Part shown: positions 1 to 10,998 of the stretch, one piece after another
How positions within the stretch are numbered: the stretch's first letter is position 1
Layout of the letters: every line of letters begins with the position of its first letter
NCBI GenBank assembly: GCA_964017155.1
Contig: OZ024856.1
Coordinates: 40,628,270 to 40,692,269, forward strand
Direction: 5' to 3'
Source of the DNA: Oasisia sp. SBJ-2009
Taxonomy: Eukaryota; Annelida; Polychaeta; Sabellida; Siboglinidae
Length of the DNA stretch: 64,000 nt
Translations under genes and position numbers: made by a program
The notes under the pieces: model-generated
The model's input: only the letters and a program-made list of their open reading frames with translations
Databases searched by the model: none
What the model was told of the DNA's origin: nothing

Positions 1-917
1 TATTTATTTTCCCCTAACCTGTGCCTAGTTTCAACATCCTTGATTGCAAGGGCTTGTCTGATGTGCTTAAAAGCTCCCCTGCTGACATCAAATGAGTGTT
101 GTGGCTCTGTCCAAGTGGGTTGTCCCAGGAGGACATTTTTACCCCTGGAGTTGAGCAATTAGTGGGATAATTACCCCTAACAAATTGGGCAGTATACAGT
201 GTATATTGTTTCAGGGTTCTGCTTGGCAGCTGCTGGCTTGTAGTTATACAAGTGTATAGGGTTTGAATTTTCAGACCTCATATCAAGCTGTGTCTTAGAT
301 AGGGAAGACAGCTCCTGGCTTTGGTGTGTGGATTAAAAGATCATTGATTTAACAGTTTGCAACTTCTACAGGTAATTGCAATTTATTACTCTTTGACTTA
401 ATTTTTATTAAGACTATATAGTCAGAAGTAAGGTTTATGTAACACTGAGTACTAAATCACAAAGACCATCTTCTGCCTAATTTGTGTTGTACTTGACGTA
501 TCCTGATCATTGCATTTGAAATTATATATATGCTGTTTCAATAATTTATTATATTACAGTGACTTCATTATACCTTTCCTACATTCCAGTTGTTTCTAAT
601 AATATCCAGTTTAGTTGTAGGCCCTGCAGCATTCATTGGGGTAAACACAACTTATCTGAATTATAATAAACATTATTATGTGGTTGATTGTTTTAGAGGG
701 TAAATTCAAAATTAACACTATTCTATAATTTTATAATTCATTGTAAAAGTCATTGTCATCCTGAATGATAATTGCAGAAATGACACCAAGGATTGCAACA
801 GGATCTGGATGAGGAATAGCTTGGTGAAGACTACAGCAACCACTTCTCAGAAAAAAGATCGAGTGCTCTTAGGAAGAATAATATTGTTCCAACAGCTTCA
901 TGCAATGAGTCTATGGA
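1..917. other. Unannotated AT-rich sequence
   Basis: No convincing open frame, splice-bounded exon, repeat unit or RNA gene was recognised here. The stretch leads into a large TG microsatellite. It could be intron or intergenic sequence of a gene lying off the left edge. Confidence 0.5.
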
Positions 918-1069
918 ATGATCTGTCTGTGTGAATCTGTTATATGCATGTGTGTTTATGTGCTTATATTTGTGTTTGTGTGTTTATGTGGTGTGTATTT
1001 GGTGTGGTGTGGTGTGCGGTGCGTTTGTAAGATGTGTGTGTGTATATTTATGAGATTTGTATGTGTCTA

Positions 1070-1772
<703 letters not shown>

Positions 1773-2150
1773 TGCTGTTGTGTGCATTTAGCTGTGGTGG
1801 TGTGCATGTAGATGTGTGTGAGTGTGTGTACATGTGTGTGTGTGAGTGAGTGGGTAAGTGTGTAGTGTGCTATGCTGTTGTGTACGTGTAACTCTGGTGG
1901 TTTGTATGTAGATGTGTGTGAGTGAGTGTGTTGTGTGCCATGCTGCTGTGTGCGTGTAGCTGCGGTGGTGTGTATGTAGATGTATGTGATTGTGCGCATG
2001 TGTGTGGGTGTATTTATGTGTAGTGATGTGACCGTATCAATGTTATGAGCAGTTCCATATTAATAAACTATTAAAAAAAAACCAAGACCTGCATGTGTGC
2101 TATATACAAAAAGTGTAGTTTCTAAATACAAGACCAAAAAAGATGGATGT

Positions 2151-2796
2151 GCCAACATTGACCCAACATTGAGCCAATGTTGGGCCAACAGTGGCACATC
2201 CATAGCCCAACGTTGGGCCAACAGTTGCACATCCATAACCCAACATTGATCCAATGTTGGCCCAACATTGAGCCAACGTTGACCAAACATTGAGCCAATG
2301 TTGGCCCAACATTGAGCCAATGTTGGGCCAACAGTGTCACAACCATAACCCAACGTTGGGCCAACGGTTGTACATCCATAACCCAACATTGGCCCAACAT
2401 TGATCCAACGTTGGCCCAACATTGATCCAACGTTGGCCCAACATTGAGCCAATGTTGGCCCAACATTGAGCCAACGTTGGCCCAACATTGAACCAATGTT
2501 GGGCCAACAGTGGCACATCCATAGCCCAACGTTGGGCCAATGGTGACGCATCCATAACCCAACGTTGGCCCAATGTTGATCCAATGTTGGCCCAACATTG
2601 AGCCAACATTGGCCCAACGTTGGGCCAATGTTGGATTATAATTTGCCAACGTTGGATTATAATTTGCCAACGTTGGCCCAACGTTGGGTCAACATGTTGG
2701 GCCAACGAGGGGCCAACGAGCAAAATGACATTGGCCCAACGTACGTTGCCAATGTTGGCCCAATGTAAAATGCCAACGTTGGCCCAACGTGGGTCT
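2151..2796. repeat. Palindromic minisatellite, unit of TTGGCCCAACG/ATTGAGCC type
   Basis: About 650 bases made almost entirely of short self-complementary words such as TTGGCCCAAC and CCAACGTTGG, joined as alternating 11-12 base half-units (for example CCCAACATTGAGCCAATG). Both strands are open in several frames and would encode WANVGSMLGQ-like repeats. The periodic codon content explains these frames, so they are not treated as genes. The array stops at GCTATCTGGG (2797-2806), the same 10-mer that ends another palindromic array at 31972-31981, which suggests it is the subterminal part of a transposable element. Confidence 0.85.
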
Positions 2797-2916
2797 GCTA
2801 TCTGGGACTGCTCTGAGTGGTTCGTCATGTATTGTGTATGGGTTGTGTATGGGTGATTTAGATATGGTGATGTGCATAATTTCGCATTTGGATGGGTTAA
2901 AAGTAATTTGCTATGT

Positions 2917-3500
2917 TTTTTCCCAGTCAGTTAGTCTGTCAAGGTCGTTCTGTAGGTTGTCTTGGTCGGTGTGGTTATTGATCTGTCGGTAAAGCATTGC
3001 GTCGTCGGCGAAAAGTTTGAGGGAGGTTCTGGTGAAATATTGGAGGGCATGTCGTTTATGTAAAGAAGGAAGAGGAGGGGGCCAAGAACAGTGCCCTGTG
3101 GGACTCCAGAGCTCAGGTATACCTGACCTGACTTGCACCCTTCTACCAGCACTTCTTGAGTTCTATTGGTCAGAAATGTTTTAATCCAGAGATGGGTGCT
3201 GGCTCTAATTCCGTAGTGGTCTAATTTGTGGAGGAGTCGTTTATGGGGGACAGTGTCGAAAGCTTTGGATAAATCTAGTAGTACAAGGTCAATTTGGTGG
3301 TTTTTTCCCAGGGTGCTAGTCAGGTCATTGATAGTTGTGAGCAGTGAAGTCTCACAGGAACGCCTAGATCTGAAGCCATATGTTGTCGGTCGGTGAGGAT
3401 GTTGTTGGTTTCAAGATGTTTATGGATTGATCGACGTGGAGATATGTTCAAGAATTTTGCATGGTTCTGTCGTTCTTGGTGAAACTAAACAACGGTCGTT
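2917..3500 (-). pseudogene. Non-LTR retrotransposon reverse-transcriptase fragment
   Basis: Read on the minus strand, this encodes reverse transcriptase motifs in order: a block like LVLLDLSKAFDTVPHKRLL (about 3300-3230), the catalytic-region motif GVPQGTVLGPLLFLLYIND (about 3105-3050), and an LFADDAMLY motif holding the catalytic DD pair. The motifs fall in different frames, so the copy has at least one frameshift, and it is truncated at both ends. The sequence is typical of Jockey/CR1-type LINE polymerases. It is a dead fragment. Confidence 0.85.
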
Positions 3501-3859
3501 GCTTAGTTTTGTGGGTACTGGGTAACAGATGAATCAACTAAACCATTAACTCAACTACACTGCCTTCCCCATTGATAGAGCGCTCAGTTGTGGCTCCACC
3601 TCGCGGAGTCAGGTTAATCGAGGTTAGTGGCGCCTCCACACGTAGAGAAAATTGGTGAAGTGATTGAGAAGGCGCGGGTTCACTAACTTGTAAAATTTAG
3701 TGAATGATGCGTTTTCATGCGCTACTCAAAGTTTGTTTGCTGTCGTAAGTAGCTAGGGACTACACTAATGCACGTAGGATGATTCATCAAGTTTTTGATT
3801 ATGTTTTAAATATTCGGGTACTGGTGCGGGCGATAATTGAATGTCAAAAACATCTGGGC

Positions 3860-4895
3860 TAGCCTCGGTTACCCAGGCTCCGTGAATTGGCAGAACTTTT
3901 AAGCCCCTCAACTCGGCCTGGGGAGACTAATGCTCTGCATTTGTCAACCGCCAGGGCGGCCTTACCCGCAGATTAGGGTAAAGACGCTGATAGGCTCTCA
4001 GGCCAACTATGAAATAAAAATTAAAGTAACGATATACTTTTACAAGATAATGAATGATATATCCTATGAAAAGTATTCAACATTGAACTTATATTAGTAC
4101 AAAAATAAGTAAAAATTCAAATTTACAGTTGTTTATGAAATAAGAATTACGGCAGGATTAACCAGTATCCGATTCCATGAGGTGGCAGTGTCGTGCTTAC
4201 ATTTTTGCGATCGTTATGAACTTTCCGATTGACGTTTCTGCGCATGTGCGATACATGTAAAATCATCAGTGTGCAGTGAAACGATAAAGTGGTTTTTGTA
4301 TAAATGCCACTGGTTGTTCGTTAAATCTCCTGTGATGATTACTGTGAAGAGTTGCTTAAAATGTCGTTCAATACAGTAATGTTTTTTTAAATCACTGTCA
4401 CGGATTATGTCGCATTACAGTCATGTGATTTACGCTTGCTCTCAAAACATGCCTTAAAACTTGTTTACCTCGTGTTAATTTGCGACAAATAACTTTGTCT
4501 AGAAGTTATATACATCCTAATGAACAACCCGTAGTCTTTATAACATAAATGCCTTGTCCTTTCGCTGCACATTAATGATTTTACATTTATCGCGCATACG
4601 CAGAAACGTCAATCGGAACGTTTATAATGCCGGAAAAATGTAAGTGCTACAGCAGCATCGTTTAGCCCCACACGGATAACATGCACATTAAATCAGGATA
4701 CCTTTTTATCAAATAATGCTGTATTATAAAAACTATTCAAAATTAAACTGATATTAACATAAAATAAATAGAAATACAAATTTGCAGTTGTTTATAAAAA
4801 AAAAATGTGGATGAATATTCAAAAGCCGGCAGAATCACCAGACTGTCTTCTTGGTGTGGTTCCATAGCCGATGGACAGTCGGTTAAGCGAAACTA
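3860..4895. mobile_element. 595-bp-family MITE-like element, copy 1, split by a nested MITE
   Basis: The two outer parts (3860-4187 and about 4656-4895) align with the uninterrupted copy at 9959-10553. Shared features are the left end TAGCCTCGGTTACCC, the internal GCTCTCAGGCCAACTATGAA, and the right end GACAGTCGGTTAAGCGA. The interruption is another element (4188-4655) inserted at GGTGGCAG/CAT. The copy at about 10268 provides the empty site. I see no coding capacity and no clear target duplication for this copy. Confidence 0.75.
4188..4655. mobile_element. MITE with ~100 bp terminal inverted repeats, copy 1
   Basis: The left arm contains CCGATTGACGTTTCTGCGCA and the right arm contains its complement (GCAGAAACGTCAATCGG). 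Inverted similarity extends about 100 bases from each end, including GCTTACATTTTT. A second copy of the whole unit lies at about 35129-35572. There is no open frame. It is inserted inside the element at 3860-4895, with a possible 3-4 base GCAG duplication at the junctions. Confidence 0.8.
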
Positions 4896-5027
4896 ACACT
4901 ATCTTGTGATGTCTTGGACTTGGGGTGTCGGATGATTCGGGCTAAAACGTATTCGGTCCAGTGGGCTGAATTCTCCGTTTGGTAATCTTTCAGTTAAATG
5001 ACCTAAATTATTACGGCCTTATTAAAA

Positions 5028-5428
5028 GGTTTTTACCATATTTTTTTTATGTGTATGTGTTCGGAATGTCATCCAACATCACTTCCGGTACAGCGATTTA
5101 AAAAAATTGTGTTTTGGAGCAATTAATGCCGTCGAATCGACATAAATAAGCTGATATCACAGGGCGTGAGCGCCAGACACATCAGAGCCAGAAAGGCGAT
5201 GTGTTGTGTGTGCATTGCGAAGTCGAAATAAAAACAGTCAGCAATTTGTTTTATAAATTTAAGCTTAAAGCAAATAAAGCTGCATCGTACAGATGCTCTG
5301 TGACATTGGCTTATTTATGTCGAATCGACGATATTAAATTGCTCTATAACACAATGACTACTTTATACCGGAAATGATGTAGAATGACATTCCAAACACA
5401 TACACATCGAAAAAGGTGATAGCAAACC
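5028..5428. mobile_element. Foldback MITE with ~130 bp inverted arms
   Basis: The left arm (GGTTTTTACC, then ATGTGTATGTGTTCGGAATG, and TCGACATAAATAAGC near 5138-5152) is matched by the reverse complement of the right arm (TATTTATGTCGAATCGACG, CATTCCAAACACATACACAT, then AGCAAACC at 5428). About 130 bases on each side are inverted copies at roughly 80-85% by eye. The short interior is non-coding. Confidence 0.8.
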
Positions 5429-6782
5429 ACAGATGTATAAAGTTACAAATTTCATGACGTTTTCTTATGGTTTCCTAATGTATGTAATTTTGCTTATAGA
5501 CCACACACATTTAATTTATTTTATTTTCACCTGGTCATAATCACATTTGAATTGCAATGGTGCTTGTTTCATGAAAATGAAATATTTCATGAAATATTAA
5601 GGAAACTGCAATTTTATGAAATTTCCAGGGCGGCAAATCCATCTGACCTCCCTACTCAAAGGCATGGGCAGAATCGTCTGTCATGAACAGATTGGTAAAA
5701 TATTTTTTGTTATGTCATTCAGTACATTAAAAACTAGCATATCCTGAAAATGTGAGTTTCATTTGACAATTTTCAAAATGTTGGTATAAGTGTAAGCTTT
5801 GTAACTAGAGGTTCGTGTATAGTATAAATCACTTATGGGGAATCCGGTGTAGGTACTTTTGCATTTTAGGCCCTCACTTTAAAAACACAAAAACAGGCAC
5901 TCACTGTCACAAAATGTTACGTCATACATCCGCAATACCATTACTATACAGCTGTGCTGTTGTGATTAGATGAAATCTTTTGTTTTCTTTTATCGATCAA
6001 AATGTATCTAAATGTCTTCAGTCTATATTACTTACGAACTCCACTAGGTGGCGCAACTAACAGCTTTTTGCTAATTAGTAGTACAGATAGAGGAAATATT
6101 AGTTATGATACGATAGCAATTACCAAACCACGAAGCCCCTCTAAGATGACTAGTGTATCATATACTGTAGATACATGTCTGGTATGTTCACTAACTGTGC
6201 CTGATGTTGTTTCAGACAACTGTGACATCTGTATGAAGGTGTTGTCATCAAAAGTATCTGCAGTGAAGTGACAAAGCTGCAACAAGTCGCACACGTTGAC
6301 GTCAACAACTGTCACATCGGATCCTGTTCCCAACAAAACGTTATCAAACAGCCACATTTGTGACTTTACCAAAAACAGAAAAGTTGTGATTGACACTCGT
6401 GGAACAATCGTTTATTTTCATGTCTGAAGACAACAACTTGTTCATGGACTGAAACCAATCAAGTGTGACTAAAATAATATTTGAGTGATGAATCACCTTG
6501 ATGTGTTGATGCACCTACAAGACATTCTTCTCAAAGTTCACTTTAGTGCTGTATATGACGCACGTGGAAACGTTTCCAAAAAGGTGGTGTCTTAAAGACT
6601 GCGTTTTAACACTAACATTGCTGAGTAACTTCAAATGTGATGCAGGTGGTTTACACATGTCACTGAGTATTATCCAGTCATGTAGTGTTGCCGTCTCGGT
6701 TGTGACACAACGTCGTACGCAGAAGAATACTGAAGACACAAGTGTGTATCTACGCTGTGGTACAAACCTAAAAGTGTGGTGA

Positions 6783-8234
6783 ATGGAAACAGGTATTTTC
6801 AGTATGGCTGTGATTGTGAACACTTGTACTGTTGAGAAACTATTCAAATGTGACACTTGTGGTAAGCGTTTTTCACGCAATTGTGACTTATTGCAACATG
6901 TCCGCATCCATACTGGTGAGAAACCATTCAAATGTGATACCTGTGGTGCACAATTCTCACACAATGGTAATTTGAAGACACATGTCCGCACCCATACTGG
7001 TGAGAAACCATTCAGATGTGATACCTGTGGTGCACAATTCTCACACAGTGGTGTTTTGACGTTCCATGTCCGTATACACACAGGTGAGAAACCATACAAA
7101 TGTGATATCTGTGGTGCACAATTCTCACGAAGTGATAGTTTGAAAACCCATGTCCGTATCCACACTGGGGATAAACCATACAAATGTGATACATGTGGTG
7201 CACAATTCTCACGAAATGGTCCTTTGAAATCCCATGTCCGTATCCACACACGGGATAAACCATACAAATGTGATACCTGTGGTGCACAATTCTCACACCG
7301 TGCTAATTTGAAATCCCATGTCAGTATCCACACCGGGGATAAACCATACAAATGTGATACCTGTGGTGCACAGTTCTCACGAACTGATCATTTGAAATCA
7401 CATGTAAGTATCCACACACGGGATAAACCATACAAATGTGATATCTGTGGTGCACAGTTCTCACGAACTGATCATTTGAAATCACATGTAAGTATACACA
7501 CACGGGATAAACCATACATATGTGACACCTGTGGTGCACAATTCTCACACAGTGGTAAATTGAAGTCCCATGTCCGCATCCATACTGGTGAGAAACCATT
7601 CAAATGTGATACCTGTGGTGAACAATTCTCACACAATAGTAATTTGAAGACACATGTTCGCATCCATACTGGTGAGAAACCATTCAAATGTGATACCTGT
7701 GGTGCACAATTCTCACACAGTGGTGTTTTGAAGTTCCATGTCCGTACCCACACAGGTGAGAAACCATACAAATGTGATATCTGTGGTGCACAATTCTCAC
7801 GAAGTGATAGTTTGAAATCCCATGTCCGTATCCACACTGGGGATAAACCATACAAATGTGATACCTGTGGTGCACAATTCTCACGAAATGGTCCTTTGAA
7901 ATCCCATGTCCGTATCCACACACGGGATAAACCATAAAAATGTGATACGTGTGGTGCACAAATCTCAAACCGTGGTAATTTGAAATCCCATGTCAGTATC
8001 CACACGGGGGATAAACCATACAAATGTGATACCTGTGGTGCACAATTCTCACGAACTGATCATTTGAAATCCCTTGTCAGTATCCACACACGGGATAAAC
8101 CATACAAACGTGATATCTGTGGTGCACAATTCTCACACAGTGGTAATTTGAAGTCCCATGTCCGTATCCACACAGGGGATAAACTATACAAATGTAATAC
8201 CTGTGGTGCACATTGCTCACAAAATGTTATTTGA
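6783..8234 (+). pseudogene. C2H2 zinc-finger array with in-frame stop
   Basis: A single uninterrupted frame starts at the ATG at 6783, immediately after an in-frame TGA. It encodes 13 complete C2H2 fingers of the form CDTCGAQFSxxxxLKxHVxIH spaced 84 bases apart. In finger 14 the usual KPYKC codon TAC is TAA at 7935-7937, giving a 384 aa product. The same frame then continues through fingers 14-16 to 8234. Finger 16 has lost its first Cys (KRDIC) and finger 17 is cut by an apparent one-base deletion near 8226. Linkers are mixed TGEKP, TGDKP and TRDKP. Fingers 2-7 are repeated as fingers 10-15. The fold is DNA-binding, probably nuclear; the target is unknown. It may be a truncated functional 13-finger protein or a decaying gene. 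No N-terminal domain or upstream exon was recognised. Confidence 0.75.
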
Positions 8235-8388
8235 AAACACATGTTCGTATCCACACAGGAACCCTGCAGCTATGATACCTGTATTGAATTACAACATGTA
8301 TTACATAATTCTCAAAAAGTGGTATTTTGAAGATGTCCATTTCCACAATAATATTAATGTTTTATCTGTGGTGCACCAAGTTGTCATT

Positions 8389-9134
8389 TTAAAGGACAAA
8401 AAAAGGCTACGGCTTCGTGTCATACGCCTAATAGAGTTTATACAAAGTAACAATTTCCACATATACTAAATTTTTTAACGTCAGCGGTTTACTCAGAATG
8501 TGACTTTAAAGTCTAAAATTCTAACGAAATCCACAATGGTCTAGACGTCGCCATAGGTGAAGGGTTAATTTGGCTTGGCCATTCAGCGCGCGGCATTCTA
8601 TATCTCGGTCAGCTTCCGGCGACGTCGTTAAGGGTCAACAACTTCGAGTCTTCGACAGTTCGTTCAGTTGGCGTGACATCTAGCAGCTGCTTATAGACGT
8701 ATATCTAAATCTGTGGTTAAATCTATGGTAAACTTTAGTAATTATGCTTTCACTTTGCTCGGTCCATTTTGAGGAGAAATGCTTTGATGTAGACATGTAT
8801 CATCAGTTGATGGGATGATTTCAGCGATAACGATAATAGACAACTTTATATTTACCGTCATCAGCATGTTACGCGCGTTGCCGAGTTGCAGCCATTTCAT
8901 GACAACAGCCAAACCCTATGCAGGGAATCTACGTGGAGAGCGCCTCGATCACCGTCGTGACGTCATTCTTCGTCTAAGATGGGGTAGCGCATAGAATTTG
9001 GATAGCTGGGTGTTAAAAAATATTTTTCTGGTAAACCGCTGGCGTTAAAAAATTGAGTATATGTGGAAATTGTTACTTTATATTAACTCTATTAGGTGTA
9101 TGCCACGTAAAAGTTAACTTTGTTTGTCCTTTAA
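8389..9134. mobile_element. TTAA-flanked non-autonomous DNA element, copy 1
   Basis: The element is bounded by TTAA at 8389-8392 and 9131-9134. The termini inside are AGGACAAA on the left and TTTGTCCT on the right. Inverted repeats extend roughly 100 bases through CCTAATAGAGTT, CAATTTCCACATATACT and the CAGCGGTTTAC block. The interior is shared in reverse orientation with the element at 16710-17571, including AACTTCGAGTCTTCGACAGT. TTAA duplications are characteristic of piggyBac and some other DNA transposons. No transposase frame is present. Confidence 0.8.
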
Positions 9135-9474
9135 GGCACATGTATGTATCTGTATCACTGTTTTTGCATTCATTTAAAACAATGACAGTTTCTTCAATAC
9201 AAAATATCTTGTCAAATGTTACTTTGCAAGGTTAGAACTTCATGACCTGAGACCGGACATCATCATGGACGTTGGGTGTAGTCTCAGGCCTGACGTAGAT
9301 ATAGGGCAGATACAGGGCACTTTCATTCACATAGAATGTTTTACTATATATAACCCAATGATGTATCGTAACAGTAACTTACAAATGTAATTAAATAAAT
9401 GACTAAGATTGCTCCATTCATTACTGTCTATACTTCCTATATTTTCATTACTTTCAATATAGGCTTAGACTATC

Positions 9475-9870
9475 GCCAGAGCTGCTCTGGCAATAAGGAT
9501 TTTTTTCGCCCTTATTGCCAGAGCAGCTCTGGCAATAAGGGCGGAAAAAATTCTTATTGCCAGAGCAGAAACCAATGCGCCCCTAGCGGATTTTCAGTGC
9601 AAATCTCAGAGCAGCTCTGGCTATAAGAAAAGAAAAATTTCTTATTGCCAGAGCAGAAATCGATTGATGGTAATGTGCATGCGCGTCCGGTTGGCGATGT
9701 GCTTAGCGAACATATGTCGACATAGTGATTGTTTCAGATACACATGACGCCTTGGTATAGCTTTTTGACTGATTTAGACGATCGTAGCGTGGAAACTGCG
9801 ATAATATCGATCCGCAGAGCTGCTCTGGCAATAAGGGCGACAAATATTCTTATTGCCAGAGCAGACATTT
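9475..9870. repeat. Interspersed palindromes, CTTATTGCCAGAGC/GCTCTGGCAATAAG
   Basis: The near-perfect hairpin word TTATTGCCAGAGC with its complement GCTCTGGCAATAA occurs repeatedly (around 9475-9500, 9508-9540, 9552-9566, 9607-9655 and 9815-9865). Copies are separated by short A/T-rich spacers, and GATTGATGGTAATG sequence lies between the last two clusters. The region is non-coding and looks like the terminal part of a foldback element. Confidence 0.8.
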
Positions 9871-10680
9871 AGGCCGACTTCGATTGAGCTACTCGACTTA
9901 CTCGCGTAACTCCAACGTGGTATCCGGTTTATGATAATGTAAAACTCGCGATTGCCTCTAGCCTCGGTTACCCAGACTCCGTGAGGTGGCAGCACTTTTA
10001 GGCCCCCTCAACTACGCCTGGGACAGTATATATTCTTAAGTTTCTACATCCGGGCAGCCTTACCCCAGAATAGGGTAGAGACGCTGATTGGCTCTCAGGC
10101 CAACTATGAAATAAAAATTTAAATAACGATATAGTTTTACAAGATAATAATATCATTTGAGAAGTATTCACCATTGAACTTATAGTAACACAACAGTAAG
10201 TAAAAATTCAAATTTACCGTTGTTTATAAAATAAGAATTACGGCAGGATTAACCAGTATCCGTGAGGTGGCAGCATTGTCTAGCCCGACACGGATAGCAT
10301 ACAAATTAAATAAGGAAACCTTTTGATTAAATAATGCTGTATTATAAAAACTATTAAAAATTAAACTTATATTAACCCAAAATAAATAGAAATACAAATT
10401 TTTAGTTGTTTATAAAAAAAATATTACGGCAGTGTCCGTGAGGTGGCAGCATTTTATAGATCACGCGGATACCAAACAAAAGCCGGCAAATGTCACCAGA
10501 CTGTCTTCTCGGCGTAGTTCCGCAGCCGACCGACAGTCGGTTAAGCGAGACTAGATTGCCTCGAGTAACTAATCTAGGTCAAAAATGGTCACGTGCTCGA
10601 GTGATCTCGGCTGTTCGTTTAGGACTCGGGTAACCCTCTGGTTACGCGAGTTACTCGCGTAGCTCAATCGAAGTCGGCCT
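9871..10680. mobile_element. Element with AGGCCGACTTCGATTGAGCT inverted ends
   Basis: AGGCCGACTTCGATTGAGCT at 9871-9890 is matched by its reverse complement at 10661-10680, and the similarity continues inward through ACTCGCGTAAC. The interval encloses the 595-base element at 9959-10553, so the outer element is older. Sequence beginning TTGATGGTAATGT occurs directly repeated on both sides (about 9662 and 10683). Confidence 0.65.
9959..10553. mobile_element. 595-bp MITE-like element with perfect 9-bp target duplication
   Basis: The element begins TAGCCTCGGTTACCC and ends GGTTAAGCGAGACTA, imperfect inverted termini. It is flanked by an exact 9-base direct repeat GATTGCCTC (9950-9958 and 10554-10562). 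A second copy lies at 3860-4895. No open frame is present. A 9-base target duplication is usual for Mutator-like elements, so it may be a non-autonomous member; that class assignment is inference. Confidence 0.8.
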
Positions 10681-10741
10681 TATTGATGGTAATGTACATG
10701 CGACTCCGTTTGGCGATATGTTTAGTGACATAGTAATTATT

Positions 10742-10870
<129 letters not shown>

Positions 10871-10998
10871 TGCATTTGGAAGAGTTGTTGTGTATTATTA
10901 GAAACAAGATATATGTGCAATATAGAATTTATAATGTACCTTGGTATATACGTATTGTAAATAATATTATTATAAAATTATATATATATATTTTATAA

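Noticed and set aside
2060..2828. Three minus-strand frames of 163-185 codons with Trp/Gly/Pro-rich repeats
   Set aside because: The self-complementary minisatellite leaves several frames open at once; no start context, splice sites or conserved domain.
6002..6271. Possible upstream exon of the zinc-finger gene
   Set aside because: The 89-codon frame has no recognised domain and no supported splice donor joining it to 6783.
7012..8023. Minus-strand frames of up to 278 codons under the zinc-finger gene
   Set aside because: Antisense shadows of the 84-base finger repeat.
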